The notes: a model not told the origin generated them from the letters alone. A stretch of DNA of 64,000 bases from Mytilus californianus (GCF_021869535.1 NW_026262712.1:111349640-111413639), one strand, 5' to 3'; shown: positions 9,719 through 20,997, counted from the first letter of the stretch. Program-made: numbers and translations.

Positions 9719-11676
9719 CTTTCAGTTTTTTAATAATTAAACTATTTTCTGCAGCACCTGCTTTGTTGTCGACAGCAAATTAACAAGTGCCCGATACGGG
9801 AATTCTAGAATTCAAATTCCACGTGAGAGCGCCTTCTATGGCCATGCCATATATGGCAATGAGCCAAAAGGCTGCAACACCCACACACCCACACAAATAT
9901 TTGATTGAATATTCAGATTATTGAAAATATAAAATTGTGATAATCTCTATTATTAAATTGTGATATATTGTTTATATGCATTCACTTATATGAAAAAAAA
10001 AACTATTACAAATTTGAACATTTCGTTTCCTTTTGATTACAGGTACAATTCTTTTTTGTTCAATTCATTCGTGTGTGTTTCATTTTGTTATTTAAGCCTT
10101 GCGTTATTAGCTTTATCGTGAAAGTTTTTCATTTTCTCAAATTTACTTCGATTGAAGTGATGTATTTATTTATTTGAATATTTTTATTTTTACTACATTT
10201 CTTATATGGTTGTTTCTTTACACAGAGTGAAAACCACGAGAATGTACACCATGTCTGCCATTACCCTTGGTATTTATCTTCTGTCTATTAGTATGATAGT
10301 GTAGGGTGAGATATTCAGATTTCTTTAAGGGGACATTGGCTATCAAATTCATGTTCACCGATTTGGCTCAAATTCTCATATTTGATTTATAACATACTGA
10401 AACGTATATACAAATTATAAAAAGCCTAAAATAAATAATTTACAAGGCATAGGCTCGATAATATGTATCATAGTTTTGTGTGTATTTTAGTCTAGACGTC
10501 ATCTAACTTACTGTCGAGTTGAACTCCGAAGACTGCTGACGGTCATATAATCGATATAAACATAAATATAGATATAAATAGATAACGTACTCGTGCAATT
10601 GGATTTTTCTAGGTCTGTTTAATTTCATATTATAGTAATCCATCTCTAGCTAAGGGGTTAAATTGAAGGTCTTCTTTTTAATGGCCATTCATGGCGATCC
10701 CCTGGCATTTCTTTTTTTGGCATCTTTCAGTTTTTTAATAATTAAACTATTTTCTGCAGCACCTGCTTTGTTGTCGACAGCAAATTAACAAGTGCCCGAT
10801 ACGGGAATTCTAGAATTCAAATTCCACGTGAGAGCGCCTTCTATGGCCATGCCATATATGGCAATGAGCCAAAAGGCTGCAACACCCACACACCCACACA
10901 AATATTTGATTGAATATTCAGATTATTGAAAATATAAAATTGTGATAATCTCTATTATTAAATTGTGATATATTGTTTATATGCATTCACTTATATGAAA
11001 AAAAAAACTATTACAAATTTGAACATTTCGTTTCCTTTTGATTACAGGTACAATTCTTTTTTGTTCAATTCATTCGTGTGTGTTTCATTTTGTTATTTAA
11101 GCCTTGCGTTATTAGCTTTATCGTGAAAGTTTTTCATTTTCTCAAATTTACTTCGATTGAAGTGATGTATTTATTTATTTGAATATTTTTATTTTTACTA
11201 CATTTCTTATATGGTTGTTTCTTTACACAGAGTGAAAACCACGAGAATGTACACCATGTCTGCCATTACCCTTGGTATTTATCTTCTGTCTATTAGTATG
11301 ATAGTGTAGGGTGAGATATTCAGATTTCTTTAAGGGGACATTGGCTATCAAATTCATGTTCACCGATTTGGCTCAAATTCTCATATTTGATTTATAACAT
11401 ACTGAAACGTATATACAAATTATAAAAAGCCTAAAATAAATAATTTACAAGGCATAGGCTCGATAATATGTATCATAGTTTTGTGTGTATTTTAGTCTAG
11501 ACGTCATCTAACTTACTGTCGAGTTGAACTCCGAAGACTGCTGACGGTCATATAATCGATATAAACATAAATATAGATATAAATAGATAACGTACTCGTG
11601 CAATTGGATTTTTCTAGGTCTGTTTAATTTCATATTATAGTAATCCATCTCTAGCTAAGGGGTTAAATTGAAGGTC
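9665..11676. repeat. Exact-looking 1005-bp tandem duplication
   Basis: 9665-10671 and 10670-11676 read the same throughout where I compared them line by line, at an offset of exactly 1005. Each unit holds the 5' end of the DIRS-like element (first bases of its ORF1 and the leader around CCATATATGGCAATGAGCC), then the first exon of gene copy 2. No difference was seen, so the duplication is very recent or an assembly artefact. Confidence 0.9.
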
Positions 11677-11702
11677 ACATGAATACGGATTCAATGAGGT
11701 CA

Positions 11703-11728
11703 AATTATTCACTTGCAAGTGAATAATT
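11703..11728. repeat. 26-bp perfect palindrome
   Basis: The sequence centred on TTCACTTG/CAAGTGAA pairs perfectly over 13 bases each side with no spacer. It sits in a block (to about 11,830) that has relatives inside both arms of the large palindrome near 47,470-47,560 and 59,930-60,000. Confidence 0.8.
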
Positions 11729-12304
11729 CATCATCGATATTTCTTAGCTTATTTTGACAAAATTGAAGCATACAGGCTGCTAAAAGCGAATAATTATTTC
11801 ACTATTCCACTTTCTTTAATGATTATTCTAATCCAGTATGCATGCGTTCTTGAAAGATTTTAAACAATATTTGATATTAAATCTAATTATTTATTATTCT
11901 TTTATATGAACTATTTCAATTCGATTATGTAAAGAAGATATTTAAAACAAATTCTTATGAACTTTAATGCAAAAATATTTATTCCATTAGTTAAATATTT
12001 AAAGTGTGTATATTCCCGAATGAGAGGCTCATACATACAATGCTTGCGCGAAATCAGTGGTTTCTATATTCAGTGACACACACGATCATAGCTAAGCCTT
12101 TCGATAAAAGTAGCAAAATATTTGGCATGAAAACTAAGCTGTCACAAAATAAATGATCAAAATAGTTTTGTTCATACATTTTTTAGGAGCTGACAATTGC
12201 ACTACTCCAAAACAAGAGTCCTATTACTCAGCATACACGAGCACATTTACACAGGCAGCGCAAGACAAAGCGAAAGGTTGAAGGTCAGATATTGTTTTGT
12301 TTTT

Positions 12305-12690
12305 GCCCACTTAAAGAGGGGCGAAAGATACCAGAGGGACATTCAAACTTATAGATCGAAAATAAACTGACAACGCCATGACTAAAAAAGAAAAAGACAA
12401 ACAGACAAATAATAGTACACAAGACACAACATAGAAAATTAAAGACTAAGCAACACGAACCCTACTAAAACTGGGGTGACCATAGGTGCTCCGGAAGGAT
12501 AAGCAGATCCTGCTCCACATGTGGCACCCGTCGTGTTGCTCATGTTATTACAAACCCGGTAAATAGTCTTATTCGGTAGGTCACATTCGTGAAAAGTGAA
12601 CGGGATTGTAGTTACGACATAAGGAACATATCCGATATCATCTGTGAAACGGATATTCCATAACGGTCAACTAACTCAAGTTTAAAATTT
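12305..12690 (-). repeat. Reverse-transcriptase element 3' end, minus orientation
   Basis: It matches the tail at 1-350 and runs on to about 12,680, where the reverse strand reads toward the KLKSSLRKFYGRHH region found in the opposite orientation at 12,880-13,060. Confidence 0.7.
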
Positions 12691-12795
12691 CAATCGACAA
12701 TTTTTGACTGTCCAGGTGATGTTCACGGCACGAACTGCTTGTTATAAACGACACATTATAACCGTAACCGATCGATAAAATAAGTCCAATAAGTA

Positions 12796-13060
12796 GTGAC
12801 GTCTGCAGAGTATCTTCCCTCTCTTGGAATTATGCTATCAAATCAGGAAAAATATCAAGTAAATTATTACCGACAAAACGTTCAATTTAACGTCCAAGTG
12901 GTGAAGCTGAAATCATCACTTCGTAAATTTTACGGACGCCATCACCAGAGGGTTGACCGTTATGGAATATTCGTTTCACATACAGATGACACTGAATATG
13001 TTCCAATTTATTTCCCGAATGTGACCTACCGAATAACACTTCTAACCTGGATTGTTTTTT
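12796..13060 (+). pseudogene. C-terminal piece of a reverse-transcriptase element, plus orientation
   Basis: The + strand reads QVVKLKSSLRKFYGRHH, VDRYGIFVSHT and YFPNVTYR, the conserved end of a bivalve retroelement polyprotein. It faces 12,560-12,690, which carries the same sequence on the other strand, so the two form an inverted repeat with a spacer of a few hundred bases. A run of more than 20 T follows at about 13,050. Confidence 0.6.
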
Positions 13061-13079
13061 TTTTTTTTTTTTTTTTAAC

Positions 13080-13310
13080 AACATTATAATTTTATTCATC
13101 AAAAATTGCTTGTTACAAAAACTATCAAGATTCCAAACTTCTCTTGACGTACCCTGTTACAATCCAAAAACTATCTAGGGATTACTCAGCTGATCAGATT
13201 TATTGACATATACATTTAGTTAAGTTAACACTAGAATATCGATACCAAAAAAATATTCATTGATTACATCTTTCTTAATTTTTTGTAACATTGGACTTAT
13301 GATCTTATAT
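13080..13310. other. Unassigned AT-rich stretch
   Basis: No gene or repeat recognised between the poly-T run and the next dispersed repeat. Confidence 0.4.
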
Positions 13311-13315
13311 AGGTA

Positions 13316-13770
13316 TAAGAAGATGTGGTATGAGTGCCAATGAGACAACTCTCCATCCAAGTCACAATTTGTAAAAGTAAACCATTATAGGTCAAAGTAC
13401 GGCCTACATCACGGAGTCTTGGCTCACATCAAACAGCAAGCTATAAAGGGCCCCAAAAATTACTAGGGTAAAACCATTCAAACAGGAAAACCAACGGTCT
13501 AATCTATATAAAAACGAGAAACGAGAAATACTTATGAACCACATCAACAAACGACAACCACTGAACATCAGGATCCTGAATTAGGACAGGTGCAAACAAA
13601 TGCAGCGGGTTTAAACGTTTTAATAGTCGCCAACCTTCACCCTACCTGAAACAATAGTGTAACATCACAACATAACAATATAAGACACACTATAAAATAT
13701 CAATTGAAATGGCTTAACTCAATCAAAAGACATAATAACAAAAACAAGTGAACATACACTGAACGAATAA
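13316..13770 (+). repeat. Long dispersed mussel-type repeat, plus orientation
   Basis: It starts ATAAGAAGATGTGGTATGAGTG and contains CAATGAGACAACTCTCC, CATTATAGGTCAAAGTACGG, AACAAACGACAACCACTGAA and GTGTAACATCACAACATAAC. Copies or parts lie at 21,000-21,170, 57,960-58,450 and, reversed, 840-1500, 6,660-7,010, 39,410-39,600 and 50,030-50,260. Confidence 0.8.
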
Positions 13771-13779
13771 ATTTGATCT

Positions 13780-14230
13780 ATGACACAATGTAAATACAAA
13801 ATTAATAATACAAGGGAGCTAGATGTTTAACAATATCAGAAAGACAGCTATAACCTTGGACAAAATGCCGCCAAATAAAATTACGTACACAGGTAAATAA
13901 AAATAATTTTGTTGTAAGGTATACATGGAGTACAGAAATAATTTTTACAAAATCAATAATTTTGTTGTTCCTAGTACGAGAACAAAAGTGAAAATTTATT
14001 GTCATACTAAACACTTATCAAAGGTGGTATATATTAAAAATAGTGAGAATAGATATAACATGAATAAGTAAACATTAAATAACAAAAAAACATTACAATT
14101 TGTATCAACAGGTCAAATTAACACGAAAGTACGATTTGAGAGTACTCCCAGTTTGTCCATTTGTGTCTAATCTCTTAGTATATTCATTCACAAAAATTCT
14201 GTAGACATCTATATTTTTTGTTTTCTGTAA
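13780..14230. other. Unassigned AT-rich stretch
   Basis: No gene recognised. Expected exon 3 of pseudogene copy 2 was looked for here and not found. Confidence 0.4.
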
Positions 14231-14234
14231 CCTG

Positions 14235-14480
14235 GAATGTTATTAACATGAGCAACACGAAGACGGGTGCCACATATGGATCATGATTTGATTACCCTTC
14301 ATGAGCACCTGAGATCACCCCCAGTTTTTGGCGGGGTTCGTGTTGCTTAGTCTTTATTTTTCTATGATTGGTTTTGAGTACTCTTGTTTGTCTGTTAATC
14401 TTTTTCTTTTTTTAGGATTGGCGTTGTCAGTTTATTTTCTACTTATGAGTTTTAATGCTCCTTTTGTATATTTTGCCTTT
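14235..14480 (+). repeat. 3' tail of a reverse-transcriptase element, plus orientation
   Basis: GAGCAACACGAAGACGGGTGCC, ATGAGCACCTGAGATCACCCCC, GGGGTTCGTGTTGCTTAGTC and GGCGTTGTCAGTTTATTTTC match the family at 6,100-6,245. The open frame across it is part of this tail and is not a gene. Confidence 0.75.
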
Positions 14481-14699
14481 TTGTTTCATCCTTTCAGATT
14501 TCCTGCGTACTTATTTTATGATTCTGACATTGGTTTATTATGTAGTTCTGTAAGAATTCGCCTCTTCGTCTTTGACAATTTTACAGTCGTTAAGAAAGTT
14601 AGATGCCTGATAATTTATTCTCATTCAAATACTAGCATATATTGCCACTTACTTTATAAATCAACCAATTGAATCCTCATCCAAAGGTTCTTATGTATT

Positions 14700-16280
14700 T
14701 TACTGTTCTTCGTGTCGATAATTTGCTAGGTACATGTTATCAAGATGCCAAAACCCCAAATGAATTTCCTAGGTAGTACAACTCAGCCACTTTCCCTGTT
14801 TGTGGAAAGACCTTCTAGAGAAGATATGTTTGATTTACATTATCTTTGCACCATCTAAAAAGTGAAGAGTAATGGGTAAAAATTTTAGGTCGCAAATAAT
14901 GACTTTGTACGAAAATAATAAATTTGTACGAAAATAATAATAGTTTCAGCTTACCTGGTTGCTTTGACATAAAACGATTTTAGCTAATCGAGTGAAACAC
15001 TGTTTGTGAAAAATAATATATAAGTTTATAAATAAGTTTTTTTTAAAGACTGGTATGCATGAAAATCGTTTTGACCTATTCATGTTGGTCATTGTTATTG
15101 CTATTTCTTTTTTTTTTTTTTTTAAATGCTATTGTTTTAATTTATATTTGTATGGAGGAGAGTCCATTACGAATTAACATTAAACAAGTCATGATACATT
15201 CTATATAAGACTGTTTATATATTTCATAATATTCTTGTTTTTAAAGTTACATTTTTTTTGCAGGTGCTGGAAGTCTTGTGATCAACTTGATGACATTGGG
15301 TTTAGGACTTGCATTTAATAAACTTTTTTAGATGTTGTGCTTTAATATAAAAACAAGAACAAAGACAATCATGGCGCCAAGAATGATTGGACTTATATCA
15401 ATTATTATTTTTAAACAAACAAAAAAGTATATAACAAAGTATCACATGATTCATTTGGTTCAATTGATACATAGTCAATATTAAAGCTAATGAAATGACA
15501 CATGGAGTCATTATTCATAATGATTTTTTAATTGTAAATGCAGTATGGTTTATTTGATAAAATATATGTGACTTTTTTAAATGTTTCGACCCCCTTAATC
15601 ATTTCCGCCTGACCAAAATGTGTTCATTTCGCTCTATTGTCTTCTTGAAATCACAAAATATCCCATACATGTCATTTTTCATTTTACTCAAACGTGTCCG
15701 CTTATTTTCTCCGCTCAAATGTGTCCTATTCTGAACTCGCCAAATCGTTAACCACAATTGTATCTGCCAAAATGTGTTCATTTTAAGACATCAGAACGTA
15801 TCAAAAATTTTAGCGCTTATATGGCTTCTGACACGTCAATAATGTCAAAACATCAAGTGTTTTAAATTAACTTGTGTCCAATGCCTTAAAATTCAAGACC
15901 TGCTATCAAATGAAATCGTTATAGAGCAAGTTTTGGTTAAGCGGCCGGAGATTAAAGGAGATACGGAGGTACTGCGATCCAAGAATAAAATCCACGAAGG
16001 CGACCTCTTATGATTGCAGAGACGGTAATAAAAGTCGGACAAGGGATATCAAAAGATGCGTGCAAAAATTCTATTTGCAAGGAATCTCGACCCAATGAAA
16101 ATTTTAAAGATAGTCACAGAAAATGTTTACAGTGGAAAAAGTAATAGCCAAAATTTTCAAAGACTACAATGTTTATTTGTTTGCGTCTTGATTATGCCAG
16201 AACTATTTGTCGCTGCATGGACAGTGAGCAATCAGTTAATTTTTGAAATGATAAGGCTTTTATACCTCAGAAATAGATTA
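14700..16280 (+). repeat. Segmental duplication, left copy (partner near 42,070-44,890)
   Basis: From intron 3 of gene copy 2 through exon 4 and about 950 bases beyond, the sequence tracks the same part of copy 3. Landmarks include ATTATCAAGATGCCRAAA, GACCTTCTAGAGAA, CAATCATGGCGCCAAGAATGA, CGCTTATTT.CTCCGCTCAAATGT and CCAGAACTATTTGTC. The 79-bp minisatellite of copy 3 is a single unit here. Confidence 0.75.
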
Positions 16281-16319
16281 CCTTAGCTGTATTTGGCAAA
16301 ACATTTAGGAATTGGTGGT

Positions 16320-16985
16320 ACTCAATGCTCTTCAACTATTTCATTTGGCCTTTTTGAGCTATCCCTGATGAGTCTTTTGTAGACGAAACGCGCGTTTGGT
16401 GCACACAATTTCAATCCTGGTATCTATGATGAGTTCATTTATCATATCGACTACCATATCTTTCTATGGATTTTAGCTCAACTGGCCCTATATCCAAGTG
16501 CTATTTCTCATCGCTTGGTGGACGTCGTCCTTCGTCGGTCGTCATCCGTCGTCGTCCGTTAACTTTTACAAAAAACTTATTGAAGAGCTATATGACCAAA
16601 AAGGACTAACAATAATAGACAAATCTATAGATGGTCATTTTGCCTAAGGGAGTTCAAAATGGTCTTTTCTAATAATATCTAAATTTTTAAACGGACAATT
16701 GAAGAAAGGTTTGTTATAAGTCATGTCAGTACCACAGTTATGACTACTGAGTTGATGTTAACATCATAAACTGACAGTCCACTAGCAGCGGTATCGACTC
16801 AGTGCTGTAAATGTCATGCGTCCGAAGCACTTTTCGGAATATACATTCATCTGAATCGCTCAAAGCCGAATATTTTAGTGCCAAGTATGTGCGAGAATCG
16901 AAACAGTTGAAGAGCTATATGACCTAACAAGACCTAAAAATATTAGCCAAATCCACCGAGGGTCAACTCTGCCGGATCTAAAGAA
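16320..16985 (+). repeat. Cluster of three dispersed repeats
   Basis: 16,320-16,440 carries CTGATGAGTCTTTTGTAGACGAAACGCGCG. 16,480-16,560 carries a GTCGTC-rich block (CTCAACTGGCCCTATATCCAAG, reverse relative of the end of 47,681-48,798). 16,560-16,985 belongs to the family at 525-765. All are non-coding. Confidence 0.65.
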
Positions 16986-16989
16986 TATA

Positions 16990-17600
16990 ATTTGAAATAG
17001 AAAAACTCGTAATTCAACTTTTTATTTCAATAATTTATCAAACTTTGCGTATTTGATTTACAGCCATTCGAAATTGCGATTGAGGGTCATTGCTGTAGTA
17101 AATATTTCATGAAAAAAATGCTATAAAGCAGGAATCATATCATATTCTTTTTATACTTACATTTCTGTTGGCGTGTTGAGTTGAATAAACCGGATATTTG
17201 CTTCAATTGCATTTTCTTGGACATTGTTTTATCGTTCTGAAACAGGTCACATTCCTGTCTCGTTCTCGATCAGTTTCAGAAAATTTTATTTTGCTCTAAA
17301 ATAAAAATAAAAAAAGCTACATTCCAGTCAAATTTTATGACGATCTCAGAAGATACAAAATTCAGATCTACTAAAAACAAAAATGAACGTTTTCCTCTGA
17401 TTGGACTTTTTCCCTCTGAGCAGACATTTTGTGTTCATTTTACTATCAAAAATGTGGAAAAGGATGTCAATATTACATATTCATGGTGTTTAAAATAGCA
17501 TATTTATTAATACCTTTGACCATTTGTAACATTTTGAAAAAAACTTTTGTTTATGCAAAGAATAATTTTTACCGCTGATTCATTGTGCTGGGGTAGATTG
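16990..17600. other. Unassigned AT-rich stretch
   Basis: Nothing recognisable was found on either strand. Confidence 0.4.
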
Positions 17601-17607
17601 CATTATG

Positions 17608-17880
17608 ACTTCTTTAAAACGGGACCTCCTTGGTGGAGTGGTTTAAGTATTTCTTCCATTGTATCACTACCATGTCAACACTGAGGTTGGGAGTAAGAAC
17701 CAAGCAAGTTGCAGATGCGTTTGACTTCAATATTTGTTGACTAGGATTTTCAGTTTTCCTGCCGAAAATCACTGTTTCACTCCAGGCACTCCAATTTCCA
17801 ACACCAATAACAACTTACAGTCACGATTAAGCCAATAGTACTGAATGTGGTGTTAAGCAATAACAATCAAGCAAAATCAA
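17608..17880 (+). repeat. SINE with a tRNA-like promoter
   Basis: TGGTGGAGTGG fits the A box consensus exactly, and about 55 bases later GGTTGGGAGTAAGAACC is a damaged B box. A conserved-looking body (GATGCGTTTGACTTCAATATTT, CTCCAGGCACTCCAATTTCC) runs to about 17,880. Overall it resembles tRNA-derived SINEs of molluscs. Confidence 0.5.
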
Positions 17881-19438
17881 TTCGATAGTATATATCGATT
17901 AACTAAACCTAAGACTAAGACAGTAGTTGCTCTTTTCAGAAAATGTAAGATAAATAGCTTTCTCTTTTTTCTCTCTCTTTCATTGTAATTCTCAAATGTC
18001 TTTCTGATTCATCAACATGTTTCTATATACTAGGTGACTTTAATGTGTTGTCTTTTCAGTAAAAGCTAGATTTTTATATAAGTTGACAATAACATTGAGC
18101 TTATATATCAAGTATGGAAACAAAATATCCGCTGTGGAAATTTGCTGAAAAAGAGACCAATAGTTCCGATACAAATTTGAATCCCCGTTACAATGAGGTT
18201 GGCAATTTAGTGTGTATAGATTAATTTTGAATCGATTATTATTTATTGCAGGGGTATTAAATGGGAGACAAGCTCACTTTGATCACAGTTTCTTTTTCTT
18301 TTTTGATCACAGTTTCTTTTTCTTTTTCTTTTTTGCTGCATGCTTCTTTATTTTAAGAGAGATTGAAATATGTAACATAAAAATAAAATTTGGAGATCTG
18401 GTATTATTGCGAATTACATAACTATCAACTAAAACTCAACTGAATTTGATGAAAGCAAATATAGGCAACCGTACGGCATTCAATAATAAGAAAACCCCAT
18501 ACTGTATAGTAGGCTATTAAAGGCCCTGACATGGAAAATATGAAAATGTTCAATTGAAAAAATAAACAATTCGAGTTAAGCATACCGTCCTCCTAAATTA
18601 TGTAAATAATATATATCTACATGCAAACTAATTAAAGATGATCTTTTAAAACGGGGATCGGGACTATTCGACTGCGCATAATTTCACGCATGAATTACCA
18701 TGCACACAAAAAATTACAAGTTTGTGTCGTAAATTCACTATTTTTTTTTTTTAATATTTTGATTGATTAAAAATGTTAAATTATTGTATTTTTGTCACTT
18801 AAAAAATATTATCGTTAGAGAATGGGGCCATATCTATATGATTTAAGAGACTACAAGGGAAAATTTTCAAAAATACATCAGGTTGATAGATTTGCCAAGT
18901 TAAAAAATGCAAGACGTCAAATAAAAATTAGAAACTATGAACCTGAGGTAAAAAAGTTAATACAAGAGCATAACCCTGGATGTACAGACACACCTACACA
19001 TGATCATGTTGAGACTTTGGTGGCAAATGACCCCAACATTTTCCCCTATATTCACTCCCTCATGATTTGGTCAGCCTAAGTCATTGCAGATTCATAATTG
19101 AACTTGATTATGTAGTTGAACAACTAGAACATTGTGGAACATGTTGTGAAAAGATGCACTTGTCAAATGCATTAGGGGTGAGACCAATGGGTGTTTCTGG
19201 AATGATGTACATTCAATGTACGCAGTGTGGCACCATCAACAAATTGAAACTTGGAAAGACTCATCGACCCCCTGACAGTAAAAAAAACTGGTGTTGGAAT
19301 ATTTAATGTCAACACGAAACTTGCAGCTGGTAAGAATAAAATATTTACATAAAAAAATATACATGTACATGAACAAAATTTATGCATACACACTTTTACT
19401 CACAGGCACCAGACATTCTGCTAATAGTAATAAAATAT

Positions 19439-19504
19439 GGGCAATTGGAAGAAAATAGTGTACATACATACAGATACATGGACACTATTTTCTTCCCATT
19501 GCCC
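19439..19504. repeat. 66-bp hairpin with 27-bp near-perfect stem
   Basis: GGGCAATTGGAAGAAAATAG at 19439 pairs with CTATTTTCTTCCCATTGCCC ending at 19504. The stem is 27 bp with two mismatches and the loop is 12 bases (19466-19477). It lies between the two blocks of the Mutator-like pseudogene. Size and pairing are like a microRNA precursor or a tiny foldback remnant. Confidence 0.7.
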
Positions 19505-19659
19505 TTATTTTATTTTTATTGGCAGAAAGTTTAGTGTCTGTGACTTAATAGACAGTTCAGATAAAAAAAAATATATTGTATTTGTGCTTTGTAATATAAT
19601 AATTCTTGAGGTGGCGGATATTTTTATATTTTAATATATAAAGTGATGCGCGTTGTATT

Positions 19660-19910
19660 GTAAATTATTGTGAAAAATTTTGTCCTGCCTTTTTATTTTT
19701 CCCTCTATTCGGTCCTGCCTTTTTATTTTTCACTCTATTCGGTCCTGCCTTTTTTTTTTAGTTTATCCTGACTTTTTTATTTAACTAAATTGTCATCCTG
19801 CTTTTTTTTTGGCAAATAATCTCATCCTGCCTTTTTTTTTAGTCAAAACTCCTGTCCTGCCTATTTTTTTCAAATTTCATCCTAGCCCCCCCCCCCCCCC
19901 CCCCATACAC
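19660..19910 (+). repeat. Degenerate ~40-bp tandem repeat ending in a poly-C tract
   Basis: TCCTGCCTTTTTATTTTTC is repeated about six times with drift, followed by roughly 20 C at 19,887-19,904. It is simple low-complexity sequence. Confidence 0.8.
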
Positions 19911-19919
19911 ATCAAAAGG

Positions 19920-20460
19920 TAGGTCCCTAATATGTGTCTATTTGTCAATTGTGTCCTACATCATGTACTTCTTAATGCATCAGGCCTAGGCTTCACAATT
20001 CATTTTGAGATCTTGTCATAAAAATAGAAAAAGGAGCAAAAGTTTTACCATTTTAAAGTTATTTTGCAACTGAACATTTCTGTACAAGATGAATTTTCAC
20101 AGATCTTACAAATTAACAATGTGTGTAAAACATGTTTCACAATTAGATTTAGGTTGTTATTCAAATGTAGTTTGTCTGAAATTATGTGTATAACAGTAAT
20201 TTTTTAAGGACAAATACATATACATGTACAATGATGCATGTATATATCAATTTCAACATGTTTATGACAATACAGTGACACCACCATGACTTATTGGAAC
20301 TTAACGACCATAGTTTTATGTTACTAGTATTCTGTTAATTAATCTATAATTTAATTAGAATAGTTTTTGAATGACATAAGTAATTTTACTTTTCTTAAAT
20401 TCGAGGAGCTAAATTATGGCTTTTTATCACAGTGTTACATGTTCTTCCTCTTTTTGTAAA
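19920..20460. other. Unassigned stretch between the two transposase blocks
   Basis: Probably intron of the original Mutator-like gene. No other feature is recognised. Confidence 0.4.
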
Positions 20461-20727
20461 AAAAATATTTGATCTGTCGGCATGATTCATTCAGGAATCG
20501 GAAAAACACAACTGAATAACTTGCTGTCTACCATTAACGTTCACTGCATTGACCATAAAAGTTTGAAAAGAAGGGAGAATGAAATTGGACATATAATAGA
20601 ACAAAATGCAAAAACATCAGAAAACAATTTTTTGTTAGAAGAGGCAATTGGATCATTGGTTATTAGTGAACCCAGTGCTGCAGGTTTGGTTAACTAATAC
20701 ATGTTAACTAGTATATATTTTTATTTA

Positions 20728-20863
20728 GGCGCCAGCTGAAGCACGCCTCCGGGTGCCGGAGTTTCTCGCGTTATTGAAGACCCATTGGTTGCCTCTGGCT
20801 GTTGTTTGCTCATTGGTCCGGTTGTTGTCAATTTGACACATTCCCCATTTCCATTCTCAATTT
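20728..20863 (-). repeat. Dispersed repeat (CACGCCTCCGGGTGC family), minus orientation
   Basis: It is a short copy of the family at 4870-5165 and 63,465-63,740, ending at the characteristic CCCCATTTCCATTCTCAATTTTA. Confidence 0.8.
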
Positions 20864-20997
20864 TATGTGTATATATGTAAAGATTGCAATTCCAAGACTC
20901 TTGTCTGCTTCAATAATCATGATTGAGTTATTGTTGAAAGACTTAAAGCAAATTGTTAAGCTAAATGACTATGTTTTGTAACTATATAACATCAATA

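Larger units (their letters stand above)
10242..15331 (+). pseudogene. Six-cysteine secreted protein, pseudogene copy 2
   Basis: Exon 1 is 10242-10305 and is duplicated at 11247-11310. It encodes MYTMSAITLGIYLLSISMIV, then TAG (10302-10304; 11307-11309) where copy 1 has CAA, then G and a GTGAG donor. Exon 2 is 12187-12283 with the same phase. It has lost the second cysteine (TAT for TGT) and ends GGT TGA AG, so a TGA (12279-12281) replaces the third cysteine codon. Exon 3 is missing: 12,300-14,650 is repeat sequence. Exon 4 (15264-15331) is intact and encodes GAGSLVINLMTLGLGLAFNK plus a short end and TAG. From about 14,700 the intron and 3' flank align with copy 3. Two stops and a missing exon make it dead. 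Confidence 0.75.
18822..20690 (+). pseudogene. Decayed Mutator-like transposase gene, two exon-like blocks
   Basis: Block 1 (18822-19329) starts MGPYLYDLRDYKGKF. After a frame change near 19,070 it continues RFIIELDYVVEQLEHCGTCC, GVSGMMYIQCTQCGTINK and, in a further frame, a FNVNTKLAAG end at a GTAAGA donor. Block 2 (about 20,473-20,683) reads MIHSGIGKTQLNNLLSTINV then HKSLKRRENEIG, ending at CAG/GTTTGG. The order (two CxxC pairs, VNTK, GIG..LNNLLS.LNI, K.LKRRE.E.G) matches the Mutator-like transposase domain family known from animals (Pfam type PF20700, recalled, not searched). The acceptor expected before GCATGATTC reads CG instead of AG. The frame changes and this splice lesion suggest a pseudogene. 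Confidence 0.55.

Noticed and set aside
14328..14672. 114-codon membrane-like protein
   Set aside because: The first half is the reverse-transcriptase element tail, which occurs elsewhere without an open frame.
18822..20690. The Mutator-like gene as the transposase of the 14.3-kb element itself
   Set aside because: It lies about 1 kb outside the left 9-bp duplication and carries frame and splice lesions; only a relationship of class can be proposed.
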